This document shows, piece by piece, positions 58,478-64,000 of a stretch of DNA of 64,000 bases (position 1 is the first letter of the stretch; each line of letters begins with the position of its first letter). The stretch is from CAZWCX01 sp964632945 (GTDB lineage Bacteria; Planctomycetota; MHYJ01; WSZJ01; CAZWCX01). The stretch spans positions 43,560-107,559 of the forward strand of contig CAZWCX010000008.1 in NCBI GenBank assembly GCA_964632945.1. The letters are read 5' to 3'. The notes beneath the pieces were generated by a model, which ran no database searches, had not been told where the DNA came from, and saw only the letters and a list, made by a program, of their open reading frames with translations. The position numbers and the translations under genes were made by a program.

Positions 58478-60571
58478 CTACCCGGTCGCGGGCGCGGCGC
58501 CCGGGTTTCCCCCCCGTCCCACCAGCAAGCCGGCGGTCGCATAGAGCCCGAGTGTGATCAGCAGCAGGAACTTCATCCCGGTTACGATCGCCAGGTACTC
58601 ACACGCCCCCCCGATCACCGCGCCGAGAAGGTTGGATCCATAGGCGGCATAGAGCTCGTGCTCCTGCCGGATCAGGCTGCCGAAGATGACGCTGGCCACG
58701 TAGACGGGTCCGAGGAAGATCGTGATCGCGGCGACCGCCTGCAGCGGCACAGACTCGATGCCCAGGAGCAGCGCGGGGGGCGTCAGCCAGGAGAGCAGCA
58801 CACTGGCGCCCAAGATGCCGAAGAGGAGCGGGAAGTGCGGACGTGCGATGACCATGCAGGTGGCATTCCCGAGCAGGATCAACAAGAGAATGCCGGAAAA
58901 CACCGACACGTTCACGATCCAGGTCGAGCCGTACAGCAGGGAGAGGGCGACGACGTTGCTGGTTTCAATCAGGAAGAATCCCGCTCCCAGGAAGAAGTAG
59001 GGAAGGCGAATGCGTCGCTGACCGGAGGGCAGGAGCCCCAGGGAGGCGCAGCCGAGGACGACCACTCCGACCATGAAGTACACGTAGTGCGGCGGGAGGA
59101 CCCGGTCGCGCATGTACAGGAAGGGCCAATCATCGGTGGGAATCACGGCTTCGACCGAGCGACCCGCTCGCTTGGGCGGTGCGCCCGATTCCGGGGCCCT
59201 GCCGTTCACGAAAATCAGTCCGTTGGAATAGGGCTGGCCCGATTCGAATGCGATGCGGGTTTCATAGTCGAACACATCGTCGAGCAGAGCGACCAGTCGT
59301 TCCGCCAGCCATTGGTCCTGAGTTGCAAACGTCAAATGCACTTGACCGCCGGGCAACAAGACTTCCTTGGCACGCTCCATGGCTTCGCGTGTGTAGACGA
59401 AGTTATCGAGCCGCAGGGACGAGAACGAGGACATGAGCGTGTGGCTGTCGAGAAACCCGAAGACGATGCGGGCATAGCGCTGGTTGGTCCGAGCCAGATA
59501 CGACCGGGCATCGTTCACGGTCACGTGCACGGCCGGATGATCGTAGGGTCGCTCCGGATGGTGTTCCCGACCGATTTCGACGATTCGGGGATCGATCTCG
59601 ATCGCATCGATCCGCGCTGAGCCGGCGCGCAAGGCGGCACTCACGTCATTTCCGGTGCCGGCCCCAACCACGAGCACGGGACCCTGGGGGATCCCGGGCT
59701 CGACGTTCGCATAGGGATAGTCGTAGAGCCACCGCCAGGAGCGGAGGAACGCGTGTTCCTCGGTGCGCGGCCTGAGGTCGAGGATCATCTGATGATAATC
59801 GTTGTTGACCGACAGGAAGACGCCCACGGGCGGATCGAAGTGCACCTGCTCCTTCCGATGGATGTCGGCGATGGACGAGATTTCCGAGAGTTCGATCTTG
59901 TAGTACCGCGACCAAATGTAGTCGCCCGAGAACGGGACCACCGCCGCCGTGGCGCCCAGCGCGATCAAGGCGTGGATCGCGCGTTGGCGTGTTTCAAACT
60001 CGCCGATGGCCAGAACGAGGAGGAACCCGAGCAGAAACCAAGCGGGCGGCGGCAGGTAGGCATAGGATACCAGCGCGAATGCGGCGATGCCCACGAGGCT
60101 GCCGCCGATCTCGATCGTGTAGGCGCGGAGGGGCGGAAAGCCGCGAAAGAGCTCTCCGATCCATTGCCCGAAGGCGGCGAAAACAGCGGTATTCAGCAGA
60201 TAGACGAGGAGCAGCGGGACCCAGAACGGCAATTCGATCTCGGAGGTGAACTCCGAGAGGACTCCGGCCGGGGTCCCGCGCCAGACCGCTTCGCCGTTGC
60301 CCGGGTTGTGATGCTCGAACGATCCCAAGGTGGGCCCGAGCACGACAATCAGGGCCAGTGCCGGGATCACCCAGCCGCGAATCGACGTCTTCCGCCCAAC
60401 CAGCAGTGCGCCTGCGCCGAGACCGAGGAATGCGGACAACAGGACGAAGTTCGTGTAGTAGGCGACGACTCGTATGCACGACCCCAGCCAGCGAATCAGC
60501 AGCAGTTCCCAGAACAGCGCCGCCGCTCCGCAGAGCAGCAGGCGGGCGGCCGGCGTGAACAGGCGATTCAA
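58478..60571 (-). CDS. Membrane protein with spermidine-synthase-like domain
   Basis: 697 residues from the TTG at 60571 (NRLFTPAARLLL), which has AAGGA four bases upstream; an ATG at 60616 would add 15 residues. About six N-terminal membrane helices (LLCGAAALFWELLLIRWLG, then VVAYYTNFVLLSAFLGLGAGALL) are followed by a Rossmann domain (about 330-510): VLVVGAGTGNDVSAAL, IDAIEIDPRIVEIG, VTVNDARSYLAR and IVFGFLDSHT. About five more helices close the protein (HYVYFMVGVVVLGC; VAAITIFLGPVYVASVIFG). Its architecture relates to the partial protein at 1-1404 but it has helices on both sides. By eye its codons are less GC-biased than its neighbours. Substrate unknown. Confidence 0.82.
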   Translation of the reverse strand: MNRLFTPAARLLLCGAAALFWELLLIRWLGSCIRVVAYYTNFVLLSAFLGLGAGALLVGRKTSIRGWVIPALALIVVLGPTLGSFEHHNPGNGEAVWRGTPAGVLSEFTSEIELPFWVPLLLVYLLNTAVFAAFGQWIGELFRGFPPLRAYTIEIGGSLVGIAAFALVSYAYLPPPAWFLLGFLLVLAIGEFETRQRAIHALIALGATAAVVPFSGDYIWSRYYKIELSEISSIADIHRKEQVHFDPPVGVFLSVNNDYHQMILDLRPRTEEHAFLRSWRWLYDYPYANVEPGIPQGPVLVVGAGTGNDVSAALRAGSARIDAIEIDPRIVEIGREHHPERPYDHPAVHVTVNDARSYLARTNQRYARIVFGFLDSHTLMSSFSSLRLDNFVYTREAMERAKEVLLPGGQVHLTFATQDQWLAERLVALLDDVFDYETRIAFESGQPYSNGLIFVNGRAPESGAPPKRAGRSVEAVIPTDDWPFLYMRDRVLPPHYVYFMVGVVVLGCASLGLLPSGQRRIRLPYFFLGAGFFLIETSNVVALSLLYGSTWIVNVSVFSGILLLILLGNATCMVIARPHFPLLFGILGASVLLSWLTPPALLLGIESVPLQAVAAITIFLGPVYVASVIFGSLIRQEHELYAAYGSNLLGAVIGGACEYLAIVTGMKFLLLITLGLYATAGLLVGRGGNPGAAPATG

Positions 60572-60648
60572 GGTGTCCTTGCTCCCGCAATGAACTCGAG
60601 CGGCCCTCGGCCTCATGCACGAGCCGGCCTCATGGGTGGGCGAGTCGG

Positions 60649-60678
60649 AGTATACTACTTGCCGCAGCGAGCGATCAA
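60649..60678 (-). promoter_or_regulatory. Promoter of the spermidine-synthase-like gene
   Basis: On the minus strand: TTGATC, 18 bases, TATACT. Five of six -10 bases match. The transcript would start near 60642, about 70 bases before the TTG start. It is among the best promoters in the window. Confidence 0.7.
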
Positions 60679-60855
60679 GTTGCGGAACTCCCGGCCCGTC
60701 TATCTCCGGCATCCGGGAATTGCGCCGCCCCCATCCGGGGGGGAGTTTCCGGGAGACCGGCGATGGACTGTCCAGCACCGCGAGAGGTGCCGAGGCGGGT
60801 TGCGGGGCCGTCGCGGACTCCCCGTCCGTCCGCGCCCTCCCCCGAACGGCCCTGC

Positions 60856-63681
60856 CTACACCATCCGGAACGCCTCGGGCGCCGGCGCGTACGGGCGCGG
60901 CAGCCAAAGCGGCCTGCGCAGTCCGCCGGGACCCGGCGCGGGGCGCGTCATCGCCAGCCAACGCCGGTACACCTCGTGCGCCTTGCCGGTGTCCACGAAC
61001 ACGTCGCCGTACCGGTCGTCGGCCGACGGCCGCTCCACGCGCACCTTCTGATGCCAGCAGTGCTGGCCGCTCACCGGGTCGGGTTGCACGGGAAACGTCA
61101 GATTCTGGTGCACGCCGGCATCCGTCCAGCCGATCCGCGCCGAGTCCGGGTCCGCGCTCTCGAACGGACGGACGCCGTGTACGTGCCGCATCTTCCACTG
61201 CCCCGGCGCGGGCTGCTCGAGCGTGACGAGCGCGGTCGACCAGCGTTCACCCCCCTGGTCCTCCTGCAGGCGCCAGCGGCCGATGTGGTGCGAACAGGCG
61301 ATCACCCCCGGGCGGATCCCCTCGGTCAGCCACACCTTGTCCACGAACCACCCGATCTCCGTGTGCACCTTGAGCAGGTCCCCGGTGCCGACCCCGAGCC
61401 GCTCACCGTCCACCGGGTGTACCCAGAGGGGGTTGCTGTGGGAGATCTCCAGCAGCCACTTGGCGTTTCCCGAGCGTGTGTGGATGAGCGTCGGCAGCCG
61501 GAAGGTCGGCAGCAGGAGCATCTCCCCCCGGGCCGGGTCGATTCCCGACCAGTGGACGTGGCTCTTCCAGTAGCCCGGCACGGCGTGCTCGCCCCAGGAC
61601 CAGTCGCGCAGCGTGCGCGACCAGAACTCGAGCTTGCGCGTCGGGGTGGGGAAGCCGGGGAGCGCCTGCCCGTCGATCCGCACGCCGATCGGGATCCCCT
61701 GACGGCGGATCACGCCGGTGACCGGATCGGTCTCCGTGCCCTCGACGACGTCGGGCTCGAGCGCCTTCTCGTGCAGCGTGCCGGGTCGCTCCTCGATCAG
61801 GAAAGCGCCCTTGCGGCGCATGTAGGCCAGCGGGGTCAGGCCCTCCCGCTTCGCCGCCGCGGGCAGACCGGGGACGCTGTTCTCGAAGATCCAGCCGTAG
61901 AACTCGTCGAGCGTGAGCTTCCGGCCGGGCTGCTCGGGGGACTCGAAGAACTTCCGGATCCCCATCGATCCGTCCGGGTCGATGCTCCACGACAGGTCGA
62001 TCCAGAACTCGTCTTCCTCCCACACCTGGCCGAGGCCGGCCGCTTCGTGAGCCTGCCAGGTAGTGGGGAAGGTCTTTCCCTGGCGCTCGAGCCAGACGCG
62101 GTGGATCGGCTGGCGGAAGCCGATCCAGCGTGCCGCGTGCGTTTCCTGGCTCATGAGGTCGTGGCGCTCGGATGCGTGCCCCATGGGCAGGACGTAGTCG
62201 GCGAACCAGGCGGTTTCGCTCCAGGTCGGGGTGAGGGCGACGTGGCAGCCGACCTTGGACTCGTCGGTGAGGACCTCGATCCAGGACATGCCGTCGGGGT
62301 TGGTCCAGACCGGGTTGTAGACGCGGGTGAAGTAGGTATCCAGTCGCCCGCGTCCCTCCTTGAGGAAGTGGGGGAGGAGGAAGGACATTTCGAAGAAGGC
62401 GAGGGGGTACTCGCGGGGCCAGAGGAGTTCGCTCCAGACCGCCGGAGGAGGCGGCATGCGGTAGGGGCGGGGGACCGACTTGTTCCAGGCGTTGGGGACG
62501 GTGCCGCCGGGGGTGCCGACGGCCCCGACGAGAACGACGAGGAGTTGGAGGGCGCGGGAGACCTGCCATCCGCCGAGGTTTCCCGCCGCGGCGTTGCGCC
62601 ACACGTGGGAGGCGAAGCCGGTTCCGGCGCGGGCGATCTCGCGCGCGACCTGGACGATGACGTCGGCCGCGGCGCCGCTCTCCTTCGCCGCGGCTTCGGG
62701 CGTGAATTCGGCGTAGTGGTCGGCGAGTCGCCGCTCGAACGCCTCGAACGTGACGGGCTCGGCGGGGTGGAGTTCGCGCAGCCACTCTTCCCAGTTCACC
62801 CACCGGCGCAGGAACGCCCGATCGTAGAGGCGCTCCTTCAGGATGACGTGGGCCATGGCCAGCAAGAGGGCGGCTTCGGTCCCCGGCCACGAGGAGAGCC
62901 AGTAATCGGCCATCGACGCGGTGTTCGAGAGGCGCGTGTCGATGACGCAGAGCTTCGTCCCGCGCGCCTTGGCCTCCACGATCCGCTGGGCGTGCGGGTT
63001 GAAGTAGTGTCCGGTCTCCAGGTGGGAGGACAGCAGCAGAATGAAGCGGGCCTCCGCGTGGTCGGGGGAGGGGCGGTCGATGCCCATCCAGAAGGCGTAG
63101 CCGGCGCGCGCCCCCGAGGAGCAGACGTTGGTGTGGCTGTTGTGGCCGTCGATTCCCCACGCGTGCATCACGCGTTGATGATAGATCAGTTCGTGGCCGG
63201 GGCGGCCGACGTGGTACATGATCTCGCGCTGGCGCTTCTCCACCAGGGCCTTGCGGATGCGCCCGCCGAGGTCGGCCAGGACTTCCTCCCAGGTGACGCG
63301 GGCCCACTTCCCCTCGCCGCGGCGGCCGGTTCGCTTGAGCGGGTACCGGATCCGCTCGGGGTCATCGATCTGGTTCAGCGTCGCCGGGCCCTTGGCGCAG
63401 GTGCGGCCGCGGCTGCCGGGGTGGAGCGGATTCCCCTCGAACTTGCGGATCTTTCCCGTCGATGGATCCACGTAGGCGATCAGGCCGCAGGCGGCCTCGC
63501 AGTTGAAGCAGATCGTCGGCAGGATCGAGAAGGCGCGCCGGACTTTGCGCGGCCACGCGGCGGAATCATACTCCTCCCAATGCTCCCACTTCTCCGCGGG
63601 GGGGAAGGAGGCCAGGCCGCCGGAGGGCGCCTCGAGCGCGCGGGCGGACGGGTGAAGGGGTTCGGCAGGGGGCGTCGACAT
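60856..63681 (-). CDS. Molybdopterin oxidoreductase catalytic subunit (DMSO-reductase superfamily)
   Basis: 941 residues, the large subunit of a complex iron-sulfur molybdoenzyme. An N-terminal [4Fe-4S] site has Cys in TICFNCEAACG and RGRTCAKG (about 58-110). Molybdopterin-binding parts follow, with a likely Mo-ligand Cys in NVCSSGARAGYAF and GTKLCVIDTRLSNTA. The C-terminal domain carries VHPVDGERLGVGTGDLLKVHT. No twin-arginine signal is visible at the N-terminus, unlike polysulfide or tetrathionate reductases. The ATG at 63681 lies five bases after the stop of the NrfD-type gene, so the catalytic subunit follows the membrane anchor. The Fe-S subunit, if any, is upstream of the window. The substrate cannot be assigned. 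Confidence 0.88.
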   Translation of the reverse strand: MSTPPAEPLHPSARALEAPSGGLASFPPAEKWEHWEEYDSAAWPRKVRRAFSILPTICFNCEAACGLIAYVDPSTGKIRKFEGNPLHPGSRGRTCAKGPATLNQIDDPERIRYPLKRTGRRGEGKWARVTWEEVLADLGGRIRKALVEKRQREIMYHVGRPGHELIYHQRVMHAWGIDGHNSHTNVCSSGARAGYAFWMGIDRPSPDHAEARFILLLSSHLETGHYFNPHAQRIVEAKARGTKLCVIDTRLSNTASMADYWLSSWPGTEAALLLAMAHVILKERLYDRAFLRRWVNWEEWLRELHPAEPVTFEAFERRLADHYAEFTPEAAAKESGAAADVIVQVAREIARAGTGFASHVWRNAAAGNLGGWQVSRALQLLVVLVGAVGTPGGTVPNAWNKSVPRPYRMPPPPAVWSELLWPREYPLAFFEMSFLLPHFLKEGRGRLDTYFTRVYNPVWTNPDGMSWIEVLTDESKVGCHVALTPTWSETAWFADYVLPMGHASERHDLMSQETHAARWIGFRQPIHRVWLERQGKTFPTTWQAHEAAGLGQVWEEDEFWIDLSWSIDPDGSMGIRKFFESPEQPGRKLTLDEFYGWIFENSVPGLPAAAKREGLTPLAYMRRKGAFLIEERPGTLHEKALEPDVVEGTETDPVTGVIRRQGIPIGVRIDGQALPGFPTPTRKLEFWSRTLRDWSWGEHAVPGYWKSHVHWSGIDPARGEMLLLPTFRLPTLIHTRSGNAKWLLEISHSNPLWVHPVDGERLGVGTGDLLKVHTEIGWFVDKVWLTEGIRPGVIACSHHIGRWRLQEDQGGERWSTALVTLEQPAPGQWKMRHVHGVRPFESADPDSARIGWTDAGVHQNLTFPVQPDPVSGQHCWHQKVRVERPSADDRYGDVFVDTGKAHEVYRRWLAMTRPAPGPGGLRRPLWLPRPYAPAPEAFRMV

Positions 63682-63686
63682 GGGTT

Positions 63687-64000
63687 CTAGCTCAAGGGGA
63701 TGGACTGGCCGGCCCGGATCCACAGGTCTTCCCAGAGGAGCATGCCGCCGAGCGCAAGCAGGGCGGCCAAGGTGAGCGCGGCGTTGCCGCCGACGCCGAG
63801 GAGCGCGAGCGGGGCCAAGGTTCCGGCGAGGGCGACCCCGCCCCAGAACCGGCCCCGGTAATGCCCGCGGGTGAGAAGCTTGGCCGCTCGCGCGGCGTCC
63901 TGGTTGGCGTGGGGCACGAGCACCTCGGCGCCGATCACCAGCGAGTTGGCGGTCAGGGACGCGGCGAGCGCGGCGGTGAGCAACCGGACCGTGCCGGGCG
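63687..64000 (-). CDS. NrfD/PsrC-type membrane subunit (3' part only)
   Basis: The frame is open to the window end, so only the last 103 residues are seen. They show three membrane helices (ALAASLTANSLVIGAEVL; GVALAGTLAPLALLGVG; ALTLAALLALGGMLLWEDLW) and the ending RAGQSIPLS typical of NrfD/PsrC quinone-interacting subunits. GHYRGRFWGG is the loop before the penultimate helix. It lies immediately upstream of the molybdopterin subunit, a common order for a membrane-bound reductase or oxidase. Confidence 0.75.
   Translation of the reverse strand, partial: PGTVRLLTAALAASLTANSLVIGAEVLVPHANQDAARAAKLLTRGHYRGRFWGGVALAGTLAPLALLGVGGNAALTLAALLALGGMLLWEDLWIRAGQSIPLS

Noticed and set aside
58215..58544. 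Small plus-strand open frame of 109 codons after the NapH/NapG fusion
   Set aside because: No ribosome-binding site, low-complexity composition, and it overlaps the end of the convergent spermidine-synthase-like gene.
1..64000. Selenocysteine machinery (selA, selB, selD or a long-arm tRNA-Sec) near the two candidate selenoproteins
   Set aside because: I looked through the intergenic regions and the products and found none. Its absence from 64 kb says little about the rest of the genome.
1..64000. CRISPR arrays, prophage, transposons or integrons
   Set aside because: No spaced direct-repeat array, transposase, integrase or phage structural gene is visible; the only notable repeat is the 16-base pair beside the SEC-C gene.

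Overview
This is 64 kb of very GC-rich bacterial chromosome carrying 40 protein-coding genes, two of them cut by the window ends. I see no rRNA, tRNA, CRISPR array, insertion sequence or phage gene. Two Ser/Thr kinases with long TPR tails, HEAT-repeat proteins, hybrid histidine kinases, a BNR beta-propeller protein, a PPi-type phosphofructokinase and a TIGR04053-like radical SAM protein together suggest Planctomycetota. That placement is an inference from gene content; no marker gene is present. Several genes have readable sigma70-type promoters (TTGNNN, 16-18 bases, TANNNT), and some of these decide start codons.

Layout. 1-14.6 kb: a membrane-anchored spermidine-synthase-like protein, a minus-strand signalling block (hybrid kinase, single-domain regulator, kinase with four receivers), a LuxR-type regulator with a degenerate receiver, a CoA-disulfide-reductase-like/rhodanese protein, a flavin reductase, a YqaA-like membrane protein and a NarX/NarL-like pair. 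14.9-30.1 kb: central carbon metabolism (pckG, pfp and, divergently, class I fumarase) beside a HEAT protein and two kinase-TPR proteins. 30.4-35.8 kb: YceI-like, membrane, BNR and HEAT proteins. 36.9-42.0 kb: two genes interrupted by in-frame TGA codons, flanking a nucleotidyltransferase, a PreA-like flavoenzyme and a radical SAM/SPASM protein. 42.2-53.6 kb: a tandem pseudokinase-kinase, a rhodanese membrane protein, a SurA-like protein, a heterodimeric ABC exporter, a SEC-C protein and a vWA protein. 53.8-58.0 kb: an ApbE / FMN-binding / NapH-NapG-fusion electron-transfer operon. 58.5-64 kb: a second spermidine-synthase-like membrane protein, then a molybdopterin oxidoreductase and the end of an NrfD-type subunit.

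The main discovery candidate is a pair of apparent selenoproteins. A VKOR-family protein (41622-42044, minus) has TGA at exactly the two codons where the family has its CxxC active site, giving UxxU; the frame then continues through the last membrane helix to a third TGA, which appears to be the real stop. A secreted thioredoxin-like protein (36899-38059, minus) has an in-frame TGA directly after a Cys at its presumed redox site. Both genes have a hairpin at a SECIS-like distance downstream; the VKOR one has a GGTC tetraloop. TGA is the ordinary stop of many genes here, so general reassignment is unlikely. VKOR reoxidises exported thiol oxidoreductases, so the two could form a selenocysteine-based disulfide relay. 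No sel genes lie in this window, so the idea rests on sequence logic and needs the rest of the genome.

Other points: the pseudokinase-kinase tandem, the likely phosphorylation-independent LuxR regulator, an asymmetric ABC exporter with one degenerate ATP site, a CoADR-like enzyme lacking its catalytic Cys, and a 16-base direct repeat with internal dyad on both sides of the SEC-C gene.
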